Shown piece after piece: positions 8,946 through 17,551 of a stretch of DNA of 64,000 bases. The notes below the pieces were generated by a model. That model did no database searches, was not told the DNA's origin, and saw nothing but the letters and a program-made list of their open reading frames with translations. The first letter of the stretch is position 1, and each line of letters opens with the position of its first letter. Origin of the DNA: Irregularibacter muris. GTDB lineage: Bacteria; Bacillota; Clostridia; Eubacteriales; Garciellaceae. Location of the stretch: contig NZ_JANKAS010000006.1 in assembly GCF_024622505.1 (NCBI RefSeq), forward strand, positions 1 through 64,000. The letters run 5' to 3'. A program made the position numbers and the translations under genes.

Positions 8946-11573
8946 ATGAAACCATATATTTTAACGTTTAATGAAATAGATAAAATAAAGCTTATGATCG
9001 TCGGAGGTAAAGGTGTAAATCTTGGAGAGCTATCAAGAATTGAAGGAATAAGAGTGCCAGATGGCTTTTGTGTAACAACGGAGGCTTATAAAAAGTATAT
9101 TGAAAACAGTGTTGAGCTTGAAATGCTCATTGAAAAGCTAACAGAATTAAAACCTGATGATAAAGATAAAATTTCGGATATTGGCAAGAAAATACGTTTA
9201 GGTATTGAAGGACTAAGCATAGAAAGAGATATTGAAAATGAAATAATAGGTGCCCTTGATTTATATGGTCAAAATGAAGCCTATGCCATACGATCAAGTG
9301 CCACAGCAGAGGACCTTCCCCATGCATCCTTTGCAGGACAGCAGGATACGTATTTGAATATCAGGGGAAAAAATGAAGTTATACGACATATAATAAAATG
9401 TTGGGCATCACTTTTTACCGATCGTGCAATCACATATCGGATACAAAATGGTTTTGATCATAAAAAAGTATTATTATCTGTAGTAGTACAAAAGATGGTT
9501 CTGTCAGAAGCCTCGGGTATAATGTTTACAGCAGATCCAATGACTTCTGATAGAAAGACGCTTACAATAGACGCAGGATTTGGACTTGGTGAAGCATTAG
9601 TGTCTGGATTGGTGAACCCAGATATTTATAAGGTAGTAGAGGGCAGGATTGCTAGGAAAGATATAGGAACAAAGGAGATGGAAATTAGGATTGAACAAGA
9701 TGGAGGGACAAAAGAAAAATGGATTGAAGATAGCAGACAGCAAAAACAGGTGTTAAGTGATGAGCAGATAGAAAAAATTGCTGAAATGGGAAAGAAAATT
9801 CAAGACTATTTTGGCTCTCCTCAGGATATAGAATGGTGTTTTGTTGATAACGAGTTTTACATTGTTCAAAGTCGCTCTATTACTACTTTATTTCCCCTTC
9901 CAAAGGGAACAGACTCCAAGAAGCCTCGTGTATATATGTCCATTGGTCATACCCAAATGATGACCGATGCCATTAAGCCATTGGGTATGTCATTTTTTGA
10001 AATGATTTCTGAAATCTCAATGGAAAAGATAGGAGGTAGGTTTTTCACGGATATTACTCATGATCTGTCATCAACTATAGGACGTAGTCGTTTAGTAATG
10101 GCAACTGGGAAGCAGGATCCACTAATACAGAGTGCTATAAAAAATCTTCTGATGGATAAGAAGTTCATGGCATCTATCCCAAAGGGCAAGAGAAATGTAC
10201 AAGGTGGGATTTTTACCCTAAATTCCATTATGGAGACATTAAAAATAAGCAGAAAAAATGATCCTTCAATTATTGGCAAACTAACCAATGAATTTGAGAA
10301 GGAAGTTAGGGATATGGAACAACAACTTTCCAAGCTTTCAGGAGACCAGGTTTTTGATTTCATAGTTAAAGATCGTGAAAAACTATTAGAAATGGCCTAC
10401 AATCCAAAGATGCTGGGGGCCATAATTGCAGCGATCTTGGCGAACGACTCTCTAAATAAGAAAATTGAAAAATGGTTAGGAGATAAGAACGTAGCGGATA
10501 CGCTAACTAAGTCTTTGGATCATAATGTTACTACCAATATGGGATTAGCTCTATGTGATGTGGCAGATACTATCCGCAAATATCCAAGGGTGATAGAATA
10601 TATTTCCCAGAATCCTAGTGATGAGAAGTTTTTTGAAGAGATGGAAAAGATGACTGGAGGAAAAGAGACCAGTGCAGTGTTTAGAGAATTTCTAGATAAG
10701 TACGGGATGAGATGTCCTGGAGAGATAGATATTACGCGAGAACGTTTCGAAGAAAAACCTACGCAGCTTATCCCTATGATTCTTAACAATATCCATGTGT
10801 TAAAACCAGGTGAACATAGAAGCAAATTCCAAGAGGGAATACAAGAAGCAAAGGAAAAGGAAGAGGACATCATCAGACGCTTAAAGAATCTGGCAGGGGG
10901 CAATAGGAAGGCTAAGAATATTAGAAAGAGTATTGATTTACTTCGTAATTTTTCAGGATGTCGTGAAGATCCTAAATATTATATTGTTCGTCGCTACCAA
11001 GTTTATAAGAAGGCGCTTATGAGAGAAGTAGATAAGCTTATAGAAAAAGGCATTATTAAAAATGCTGAAGATATATATTATCTATATTTTGATGAACTTC
11101 GTAAGCTAGTGAAGACAAATACATTGGACTACTCAATCATTGAAGAAAGAAAAGAGAATTATACTTGGTATGAAAAACTCACACCCCCACGTATATTTAC
11201 ATCCCAGGGTTTTGTACCATCATCTAGTATTACAACAGGCAATATACCAAAGGGAGCAATTACCGGTATTCCTGTTTCCACGGGTATAGTGGAGGGCCGT
11301 GCCAGGATAATCTTGTCAGTGGATGAGGCTAATCTAGAAGAAGAGGATATTCTTGTGACGCAGTTTACAGATCCAAGTTGGACTCCGCTATTCGTTACGA
11401 TAAAGGGATTAGTAACTGAAGTAGGAGGATTTACTACTCACAGTGCGGTTATTACAAGGGAATATGGTCTTCCAGGAGTAGTAGGTGTTGAAAATGCAAC
11501 AAAGCTTATAAAAGATGGGCAGAGGATTAGAGTAAATGGAACCGAGGGATATGTAGAGATATTAGGAGAATAA
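8946..11573 (+). CDS. Rifampin phosphotransferase-like ATP-dependent dikinase
   Basis: An 875-residue enzyme of the phosphoenolpyruvate-dikinase superfamily. The order is an N-terminal ATP-grasp domain (about 1-320, with GGKGVNLGEL Lys22, IRSSATAEDLP Arg116, and QDIEWCFVDNEFYIVQSRS), a central helical domain beginning YMSIGHTQMMTDAIKPLG, and a C-terminal swivelling His domain (GGFTTHSAVITREYG, His832). The His domain is last and no PEP-binding barrel follows, so this is the rifampin-phosphotransferase arrangement rather than PEP synthase. Such enzymes use ATP to phosphorylate rifamycins. Start chosen at ATG 8946 with GGAGG 6-7 nt before it. Activity on rifampin is an inference from architecture. 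Confidence 0.78.
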   Translation: MKPYILTFNEIDKIKLMIVGGKGVNLGELSRIEGIRVPDGFCVTTEAYKKYIENSVELEMLIEKLTELKPDDKDKISDIGKKIRLGIEGLSIERDIENEIIGALDLYGQNEAYAIRSSATAEDLPHASFAGQQDTYLNIRGKNEVIRHIIKCWASLFTDRAITYRIQNGFDHKKVLLSVVVQKMVLSEASGIMFTADPMTSDRKTLTIDAGFGLGEALVSGLVNPDIYKVVEGRIARKDIGTKEMEIRIEQDGGTKEKWIEDSRQQKQVLSDEQIEKIAEMGKKIQDYFGSPQDIEWCFVDNEFYIVQSRSITTLFPLPKGTDSKKPRVYMSIGHTQMMTDAIKPLGMSFFEMISEISMEKIGGRFFTDITHDLSSTIGRSRLVMATGKQDPLIQSAIKNLLMDKKFMASIPKGKRNVQGGIFTLNSIMETLKISRKNDPSIIGKLTNEFEKEVRDMEQQLSKLSGDQVFDFIVKDREKLLEMAYNPKMLGAIIAAILANDSLNKKIEKWLGDKNVADTLTKSLDHNVTTNMGLALCDVADTIRKYPRVIEYISQNPSDEKFFEEMEKMTGGKETSAVFREFLDKYGMRCPGEIDITRERFEEKPTQLIPMILNNIHVLKPGEHRSKFQEGIQEAKEKEEDIIRRLKNLAGGNRKAKNIRKSIDLLRNFSGCREDPKYYIVRRYQVYKKALMREVDKLIEKGIIKNAEDIYYLYFDELRKLVKTNTLDYSIIEERKENYTWYEKLTPPRIFTSQGFVPSSSITTGNIPKGAITGIPVSTGIVEGRARIILSVDEANLEEEDILVTQFTDPSWTPLFVTIKGLVTEVGGFTTHSAVITREYGLPGVVGVENATKLIKDGQRIRVNGTEGYVEILGE

Positions 11574-11588
11574 GTGTGTTTTTATTAA

Positions 11589-11618
11589 ATAGTTATCCAT
11601 TTTGGATGGCTATTTTTT
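11589..11618 (+). terminator. Rho-independent terminator after the dikinase gene
   Basis: A 10-bp stem with two G-U pairs (11589-11598 with 11604-11613) closes a 5-nt ATTTT loop and is followed by five T residues. Confidence 0.75.
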
Positions 11619-11667
11619 ATTGACAATAGGACTAAATTTCACAGTGGTGCATACCGTAAAGGCCGCT

Positions 11668-11820
11668 TAAAATTATAATATTTCCCATTTACATCGAGGA
11701 CAGCATAATGGGAAATTCTCAAGTTGTATGGCAAAAGGAACCATGCTTGAAGAATTCCTGAATCAAGTATATAATACAGGTGAAATTAGGAAAAAGGTGG
11801 TAAAACGACCAGAAAACTAA
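11668..11820 (+). pseudogene. Possible gene remnant, unidentified
   Basis: After a stop at 11668 the frame stays open to a TAA at 11818-11820, reading about 49 residues that end in MLEEFLNQVYNTGEIRKKVV plus a few more. The composition looks protein-like (an amphipathic helix and a basic tail). There is no ribosome site before the internal ATG at 11728. It may be the tail of a degraded gene or chance. I do not recognise the family. Confidence 0.25.
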
Positions 11821-11846
11821 AGAGTAATCAAGAATAGGAGGAGCTT

Positions 11847-12527
11847 ATGAAAAAGATACTAAAAAATGATTGGGCAGATTTACTAGAGGGTGAATTTGAG
11901 AAAGAATATTATTTAAAATTAAGAGCTGCCTTAATTCGAGAATACAAGACGCATACTATATACCCGGATATGCATGATATCTTCAATGCCCTACATATGA
12001 CAGCTTATAAAGATGTTAAGGTTGTAATACTAGGACAAGACCCCTATCATGGAGAAGGGCAAGCTCATGGGTTGTCCTTTTCAGTAAAACCAGGAGTGAG
12101 AACCCCTCCATCTTTATTGAACATATATAAAGAATTAAAGTCAGATTTAGGATATGATATACCAGATAATGGACATTTAATTAAATGGACAGAACAAGGG
12201 GTGCTATTACTTAACACCATATTAACCGTAAGAAAATCTACACCAAATTCCCATAGGAAAATTGGATGGCTAAATTTTACAGACAGGGTCATAGAGGTAT
12301 TAAACTCAAGGGAAAAACCAATTGTTTTTATGTTATGGGGAAGTAATGCTAGAGCTTATAAAAGGTTTATAACCAATGATCGACACTATATAATAGAATC
12401 CCCTCACCCAAGTCCTTTTTCAGCTGATAGAGGATTTTTTGGCTCAAAACCTTTTTCAAGGGCAAATAACTTCTTGAAAAAGAACAATATTGAACCTATA
12501 GAATGGGCAATCCCAAAATTCAAATGA
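11847..12527 (+). CDS. ung: Uracil-DNA glycosylase (family 1)
   Basis: The 226-residue enzyme removes uracil from DNA as the first step of base-excision repair. The water-activating motif [18 protein letters not shown] (with the catalytic Asp) and the DNA-intercalation loop region [13 protein letters not shown] are both intact. The uracil-binding MLWGSNA stretch is also present. Length equals the usual family length. AGGAGG lies about 6 nt upstream of the ATG. The gene appears monocistronic and ends in a strong terminator. Confidence 0.96.
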   Translation: MKKILKNDWADLLEGEFEKEYYLKLRAALIREYKTHTIYPDMHDIFNALHMTAYKDVKVVILGQDPYHGEGQAHGLSFSVKPGVRTPPSLLNIYKELKSDLGYDIPDNGHLIKWTEQGVLLLNTILTVRKSTPNSHRKIGWLNFTDRVIEVLNSREKPIVFMLWGSNARAYKRFITNDRHYIIESPHPSPFSADRGFFGSKPFSRANNFLKKNNIEPIEWAIPKFK

Positions 12528-12556
12528 GTAAATAAGTCAATAAAAAGTAAAATTAT

Positions 12557-12580
12557 AACCGCCGGCTCAGCCGGCGGTTT
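12557..12580 (+). terminator. Bidirectional-looking terminator between ung and the second BceAB operon
   Basis: A very GC-rich 10-bp stem, AACCGCCGGC (12557-12566) with GCCGGCGGTT (12570-12579), loop TCA, followed by a short T stretch. It lies between convergent genes and could stop transcription from both sides. Confidence 0.8.
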
Positions 12581-12624
12581 GTTCTTCTCCTATAAAAGAT
12601 TGTTAGTGCTTCATGAGTAAAAGT

Positions 12625-14511
12625 CTACCGCAAGGTCATTTTTATTTGTCTTGTATAGTAAAAACGAACAATGAAGAAATAGATTATTTGAATGACTAAA
12701 AAGATACTTAGAACCATCGCGGATTCTTTAAACAGGTTGTAGTAAAATAGGTGGGATAATGCAGTGAGTGCTACTGCACCATGAATCAATGCTACTACAA
12801 TTGGTGCAAAGAAAAGAAGCAGCGTTTGCCTATTTATGACTTTCTTCAATTCCTTTTCGGTTAATCCTATTTTTGTGATTGCTTGGAATTTTCGCTTATC
12901 TTCATCGACATCTGAGTACAATCGGAAATACAGAAAACTTCCTGCTGATACGAAGAAGACAACACCGATAAATAAACCTACAAACAGAATTGGCCCATAT
13001 GCTTTATTGATTTGATATTCTAGGAAACTAGGAATGATTATTTGGGATTGAGGGAATTCATCAAAGAATGCCTCGGATAACTCCAGTGGAATGGTTTTTC
13101 CATTGACCTCCTGCCATGCATAGAAGTTGAATTGATTTACGGCAGCAGGCAAGTTTTCAAAATCACGGTCAGAAACAATATGATATGAAGCTCCACCAGG
13201 CAATGCATTAGATTCTACCACTTCTACTGGCTCTATTCTAGTACCGTCTTTTAGTTCGAGTAAAGCATCTTTTAGGATATTCGCTTCATCTTTATTTGGA
13301 TCTTCACCCATTATTACCGCTTCTCTATTCGCTAATACAGGTTCTCCGTCTCTTATATCAAGGATTTCTCCATTGCTTAATCTTGCAAATCGGTTGTAGT
13401 CCGATGCTTTGACAATAAGAACTTCGGAGTCATCCATCCTTTGATAATAGTGTAATAGCATCTCTTCCTTTTCCAATTCCATCGGAATGTCTTGTAATGC
13501 TTCTTCTATTTGTGCAGGATGGCCATCATTCTTGTCATCCCATTGGGTATAGGACATTGTATAAGGGGACGACTGTTTCATTCCGGCAGTAATATAGGAT
13601 TGAAAGCCGTATAAGGTGCCAATTGCACTAAAAGCAACTGTGGAAATAATCGCAACAAGGAAAAAGGTTCTTGCATTATCTTTCATACGGAAAGCAAGGT
13701 CTGATAATAAAATCATATTGGTTTTATTCCAGAAAAACCCCTTTCGTTTCTTTAAGCGACGGATAATAAATACACTTAATTGTGTAAATAAGAAGTAGGT
13801 GCCAATAATGACTACCAATATAACAGGAACCATCGCTGCAATAACCCCTAAACCATTGACCGTCAATGCAACGCTATATCCTACTCCTAGTAAAACAATA
13901 GCCAGTAGGGTTAAAAAGATATTTGCCTTTGGTTCTCCCTTTGATTTTTTATCTCCTTTGATTAAATCAATTAATTTTCGGCTTCTTAAGATATAAGACA
14001 CGAATAAAGATATCAGGAAAAATAGTACAATAAAGCAGCCAAAGGTCAACAAAATGGCTTGTGTTGGAAAATAGAAGGGTAACCTATTTTTGATAATGAG
14101 TACATTCTCAGCAATCAGTAAAATTCCTTTGGCAAAGACTAGACCCAAGCCGATACCGCTAATGGTGGCTAAAAATCCAATAAACATATTTTCCAAGAAA
14201 ACCATCGAGCGAATTTGTTTCATACTCATTCCCTGCATCATCAACAATCCAAATTCTTTTTTTCGGGATTGGAGAAAAGAACTCATGGAATAGAGTACAA
14301 AGAAAAAAGAAAATACATAGATAATTCCCGCTGCAACATTCATTCCAAAACTTACATAGGAATTCATATCATCACCGGTCAATTGCGGGTGAGAAGCAAA
14401 AATAGAAAAGGTAAAAAACACCATCACCGTAAAAAGACTAGCCAGGAAATAAGCAGCGTATAATCGTTTGTTCCGAATTACATTGTTAAAGGCAAATTTA
14501 CGAAAAGTCAT
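12625..14511 (-). CDS. BceB-type ABC transporter permease (second copy)
   Basis: A 628-residue permease with the BceB layout: an N-terminal helix after MTFRKFAFNNVIRNKRLYAA, two blocks of helices, a large extracellular domain (about residues 285-505), and a C-terminal three-helix block ending in FYYTRQIKM. It shares general architecture but little obvious sequence with the permease at 5977-7938, so it is a separate paralogue rather than a recent duplicate. The start overlaps the upstream ATPase gene by 14 nt. No histidine kinase or response regulator is attached, which makes it an orphan transporter. Confidence 0.85.
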   Translation of the reverse strand: MTFRKFAFNNVIRNKRLYAAYFLASLFTVMVFFTFSIFASHPQLTGDDMNSYVSFGMNVAAGIIYVFSFFFVLYSMSSFLQSRKKEFGLLMMQGMSMKQIRSMVFLENMFIGFLATISGIGLGLVFAKGILLIAENVLIIKNRLPFYFPTQAILLTFGCFIVLFFLISLFVSYILRSRKLIDLIKGDKKSKGEPKANIFLTLLAIVLLGVGYSVALTVNGLGVIAAMVPVILVVIIGTYFLFTQLSVFIIRRLKKRKGFFWNKTNMILLSDLAFRMKDNARTFFLVAIISTVAFSAIGTLYGFQSYITAGMKQSSPYTMSYTQWDDKNDGHPAQIEEALQDIPMELEKEEMLLHYYQRMDDSEVLIVKASDYNRFARLSNGEILDIRDGEPVLANREAVIMGEDPNKDEANILKDALLELKDGTRIEPVEVVESNALPGGASYHIVSDRDFENLPAAVNQFNFYAWQEVNGKTIPLELSEAFFDEFPQSQIIIPSFLEYQINKAYGPILFVGLFIGVVFFVSAGSFLYFRLYSDVDEDKRKFQAITKIGLTEKELKKVINRQTLLLFFAPIVVALIHGAVALTALSHLFYYNLFKESAMVLSIFLVIQIIYFFIVRFYYTRQIKMTLR

Positions 14512-15250
14512 TGAAATCCCCTCCCATTAAAGAGAGTGTATCAATAATTTTTTGGAAAAAGGCTTGTCGATTATCTCCTCGATGAATTTCCGAATAAAAC
14601 TTTCCGTCACGAATAAATACCACGCGATTGCAATAGCTGGCAGCTTGTGGATCGTGGGTTACCAGTAGCATGGTTGTCTGTTCCGTCCGGTTAATGGACT
14701 CTAACATTTCCATAACATCTTTTGATGATTTAGAATCCAGATTGCCTGTGGGCTCATCTGCCAGAAGTAATTTAGGAGAATGAATCATTGCTCTTGCAAC
14801 GGCCGCCCTTTGTGCTTGACCGCCAGAGATTTCATAGGTTCGTTTATTCATAATTTCTGTAATCCCCAGATTTTCGGCAATTTTCTTTGCCTTCTCTTTC
14901 ATTTCCTTTACTTTCTTTCCATCAAGGGTTAGAGGCAATACCATATTTTCTTCTATCGTTAAAGTGTGCAGTAAATTAAAATCTTGAAAAACAAAGCCTA
15001 ATTCTCTGCGACGAAATTTTGCCAGATTATCTTTCTTGAGATGATGAGGATTCTTCCCATTGATTAAAATCTCACCTGTCGTCGGCTCATCAATGGTAGC
15101 AATCATATTTAGCAATGTGGTTTTTCCACTTCCAGAAGGCCCCATAATACCAACAAATTCATTGTCTTCCACAGTTAAATCAATATCTGACAAAGCACGA
15201 CAGGCGACTTTCCCTTGGTATATTTTACTTACTTTCTTCACATTTAGCAT
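14498..15250 (-). CDS. BceA-type ABC transporter, ATP-binding subunit (second copy)
   Basis: A 250-residue ATPase. It has Walker A GPSGSGKTT, Q-loop FQDFNLLHTLT, signature ISGGQAQRAAVARAM and Walker B LLLADEPTGNLDS. The ATP site is intact. Together with the permease at 12625-14511 it should form a peptide-antibiotic detoxification transporter. A purine-rich ribosome site (GAAAGGAAAGGAAG) precedes the ATG on the minus strand. The BceR-type operator at 15341-15358 lies about 90 nt upstream of the start. Confidence 0.86.
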   Translation of the reverse strand: MLNVKKVSKIYQGKVACRALSDIDLTVEDNEFVGIMGPSGSGKTTLLNMIATIDEPTTGEILINGKNPHHLKKDNLAKFRRRELGFVFQDFNLLHTLTIEENMVLPLTLDGKKVKEMKEKAKKIAENLGITEIMNKRTYEISGGQAQRAAVARAMIHSPKLLLADEPTGNLDSKSSKDVMEMLESINRTEQTTMLLVTHDPQAASYCNRVVFIRDGKFYSEIHRGDNRQAFFQKIIDTLSLMGGDFNDFS

Positions 15251-15340
15251 AACATTACTTCCTTTCCTTTCTTAACATTAAATTTGAGATTAGTATACCA
15301 CTACCTGCAAGGAAGAAACTATCGAATTATCTTTCAATCA

Positions 15341-15358
15341 CCTTACAACACTGTAAGG
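15341..15358. promoter_or_regulatory. BceR-type operator of the second BceAB operon
   Basis: A perfect inverted repeat CCTTACA-ACAC-TGTAAGG with 4-nt spacing, the same as the site at 5109-5124. It lies about 20 bp beyond the weak -35 of the minus-strand promoter, the position expected of an activator. Confidence 0.72.
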
Positions 15359-15506
15359 TTTTGTGTTTCTGAAAAGATGCTTCAATAATAGGAGAAGTTT
15401 AACAGTCTTCCTCAAAATTGATGCAGCACGTAGTTATGGGAAAGGTTGGATAGAAGTTATGGAAGAAGCATTATTGTTTTTAGAGTAGAAAACAACCAGT
15501 AGTCTT

Positions 15507-15554
15507 TAAAAAATCGGATTCATCCGTATAGCATAAAAATATACGAATGAATCC
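15507..15554 (-). terminator. Rho-independent terminator of the DUF1450 gene
   Basis: On the minus strand a roughly 15-bp stem (15540-15554 with 15516-15530) is followed by a T-run, seen on the plus strand as the A-rich stretch at 15507-15513. Confidence 0.75.
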
Positions 15555-15580
15555 CACTAAATAACTTTAATAGGAATTTC

Positions 15581-15793
15581 TTATTTCATTGCCCCAAAAA
15601 ATTCTTCTTTGGTGTCATATGAAACAAAGTTGCCATCGATTAGACCAAAATATTTATCAGCTAATTCAGGATGCCTTGCTCCACACCTTGCTACACAGCC
15701 AGTTTTTAACTTGCAATTTATTTGCTGGGTATATTCTTTTAATTCTTTCGTATCAAATCTTGAACATCTTTTACACACTTTTACTTTTTTCAT
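15581..15793 (-). CDS. DUF1450 family small cysteine-rich protein (YuzB-like)
   Basis: A 70-residue protein with VKVCKRC near the start and a later GCVARCGARHPE motif, followed by FGLIDGNFVSYDTKEEFFGA. The spacing of Cys residues and the 'phe-x-leu-x-asp-gly-x-x-val' ending match the DUF1450 family (thioredoxin-like fold; a 2Fe-2S or redox role is suspected but unproven in that family). The start could be 15796 or 15793, as two ATGs are adjacent, with AAAGGAG upstream. It is a single gene with its own terminator. Confidence 0.6.
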   Translation of the reverse strand: MKKVKVCKRCSRFDTKELKEYTQQINCKLKTGCVARCGARHPELADKYFGLIDGNFVSYDTKEEFFGAMK

Positions 15794-15796
15794 CAA

Positions 15797-16245
15797 CCCT
15801 TTTCTCCTTTCATCTGAGAAATTTTGTGGTTATCCATGAGGCTAGCCCTATGATGGGAACAAATTTTATAAGCTTTACTATGAGTTCCATGCCTTTATAT
15901 TTATTTCAAGAAAAGTTGATATAAAATTAGGCAGAGCAAAAAAAATTATATTCTAATCATCTAAGTAGTATTAAAGGTTATAAAGTATAAAGGGATTGTG
16001 TTGGATTGACGAAGAAAGTTTGGATCTATTATAATATATGAACACAATGTAGCAAAGTAGGGAGTTGTTCTTGATGATAGGCCACCCTACTTTGCTATTT
16101 CACTGGAGAGGATATAGCCATTTTTGTCAAAAAAAGCACTTATTATATAAGGGAAGTTTTTCCTTTCAAATAAAGACAAAAATAGTATCTGGTGATACAA
16201 TGGAGGTGCTTTAGCATAAAATGGGTTATAAAGGAGGGAATTAAA
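15797..16245. other. Intergenic region upstream of the MFS gene
   Basis: The first 200 bases show no gene. The second half contains the strong promoter and large hairpin described separately (16006-16097), then an unremarkable A/T-rich stretch with a ribosome site AAGGAGGG at 16231-16238 for the TTG start at 16246. Confidence 0.5.
16006..16097 (+). promoter_or_regulatory. Promoter followed by a 13-bp hairpin (leader or small RNA)
   Basis: TTGACG (16006-16011)-N18-TATAAT (16030-16035) would start transcription near 16042. A perfect 13-bp inverted repeat, TAGCAAAGTAGGG (16050-16062) and CCCTACTTTGCTA (16085-16097), follows almost at once, with only a short T stretch after it. It could be a leader hairpin, a 5'-protecting stem-loop or a very short RNA. 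Confidence 0.5.
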
Positions 16246-17532
16246 TTGAAACTAAACTATAAAAGAACCTTTTTGTTAAGTTTGGCATTTTTATCTATTT
16301 CGGCTTTTTGGCAATTATACGATAATCTTATTCCTTTGATTTTGAAAAACACTTTTGGCTTAGGAGACACCCTTACAGGAGGTATTATGGCAGTAGATAA
16401 TGTGCTGGCCTTATTTTTATTGCCCCTATTTGGTGCTTATTCTGACAAGGTAAATACCAGATTGGGTAAGCGCACCCCCTTTATCGTTGTGGGAACTATA
16501 TTTGCGGTAATTTTCATGATGCTTATTCCCTTGGCTGATCAGATGCAGAGCTTTATCTTGTTTTTCGTTGCCTTAGGGATTACTTTAATTGCCATGGGGA
16601 CTTACCGATCACCTGCTGTAGCACTAATGCCAGATTTGACACCCAAGCCTTTAAGGAGTAAGGCTAATGCAATCATCAATCTTATGGGAGCGGTAGGGGG
16701 TATTTTTGCCCTGGCTATGATTAGTCTACTGATTCCCAAGGGAGAACATCCTAATTATACTTATGTATTTTTGGCTGTGGCTTTATTGATGGTTATTTCT
16801 GTTATTGTTCTAGTGATGACCATTAAGGAAAATAAGTTTGCAAAGGAAATCGTAGAGGATGAGGAACCAGCCACAGAAACAGGAAGTTCTTTAGTAGATA
16901 CTCCAGAAGAAAAAGAGATGTCTAAGGATGTCAAGAGGAGTTTATACTTTATTCTAGCTTCTATATTTTTATGGTTTACTGCCTACAATGCTGTAACTAC
17001 AGCATTTTCAAGATATGCAACAGAAGTATGGGGACTTCAAGGAGGAAGTTTTGCCAATGCCCTTATGGTAGCCATGGCAGCCGCCATTGTCAGTTTTATT
17101 CCTGTGGGTATAATATCCAGTCACATAGGTAGAAAAAAGACTATCCTCATAGGGATTGTACTGATGAGTCTTTCCTATTTTTCAGGATTTTTATTTGTCC
17201 ACTACTCTCCATGGATTAACTTGGTATTTGTCTTTACAGGCATTGGATGGGCATCCATCAATGTCAACTCCTACCCTATGGTGGTAGAGATAAGTCGTAG
17301 CGGAGATGTAGGAAAATATACGGGTCTTTATTATACTTTTTCTATGGCTGCGCAGATATTTACCCCTGTATTTTCTGGATTTTTATTAGAAAATGTATCC
17401 TATAGGACGCTTTTCCCCTATGCGGTAATATTTTCTGCTCTATCTTTTTGTACCATGCTTTTTGTAAAACATGGGGACTCTAAACCTCCTAAGAGGGAAA
17501 GTGCTTTGGAAAACTTTGACGTAGAAGACTAA
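16246..17532 (+). CDS. MFS transporter (GPH/SLC45-like sugar-type permease)
   Basis: A 428-residue, 12-helix major-facilitator protein with a long charged cytoplasmic loop in the middle (about 195-230, rich in Glu). The loop after helix 2 reads GAYSDKVNTRLGKRTPFIVV, the D-x-x-x-x-R-x-G-R/K-R motif seen in glycoside/SLC45-type MFS carriers. Start chosen at TTG 16246 with AAGGAGGG 7-8 nt upstream; the longer frame from 16192 lacks a ribosome site. It is followed after 19 nt by a glycerophosphodiesterase, so a substrate linked to phosphodiesters or sugars is possible but unproven. Confidence 0.75.
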   Translation: MKLNYKRTFLLSLAFLSISAFWQLYDNLIPLILKNTFGLGDTLTGGIMAVDNVLALFLLPLFGAYSDKVNTRLGKRTPFIVVGTIFAVIFMMLIPLADQMQSFILFFVALGITLIAMGTYRSPAVALMPDLTPKPLRSKANAIINLMGAVGGIFALAMISLLIPKGEHPNYTYVFLAVALLMVISVIVLVMTIKENKFAKEIVEDEEPATETGSSLVDTPEEKEMSKDVKRSLYFILASIFLWFTAYNAVTTAFSRYATEVWGLQGGSFANALMVAMAAAIVSFIPVGIISSHIGRKKTILIGIVLMSLSYFSGFLFVHYSPWINLVFVFTGIGWASINVNSYPMVVEISRSGDVGKYTGLYYTFSMAAQIFTPVFSGFLLENVSYRTLFPYAVIFSALSFCTMLFVKHGDSKPPKRESALENFDVED

Positions 17533-17551
17533 CGTAAAAGGAGTAATTGTA

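Larger units (their letters stand above)
15251..15580. other. Intergenic region: promoter and operator of the second BceAB pair, plus possible remnant
   Basis: On the minus strand a -10 TATACT is visible (plus-strand positions 15292-15297) with a weak -35 around 15315-15320, and the operator lies just beyond it. Between about 15402 and 15488 a plus-strand frame reads KIDAARSYGKGWIEVMEEAL and then stops; it looks like the tail of a lost gene but I cannot identify it. The rest holds the terminator of the DUF1450 gene. Confidence 0.4.

Noticed and set aside
10520-10903. 127-residue minus-strand frame inside the dikinase gene
   Set aside because: Antisense to a clearly conserved coding sequence, with no ribosome site.
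8946-11573. Calling the dikinase phosphoenolpyruvate synthase (ppsA)
   Set aside because: The C-terminal PEP-binding barrel is absent and the phospho-histidine domain is last, so the rifampin-phosphotransferase architecture fits better.
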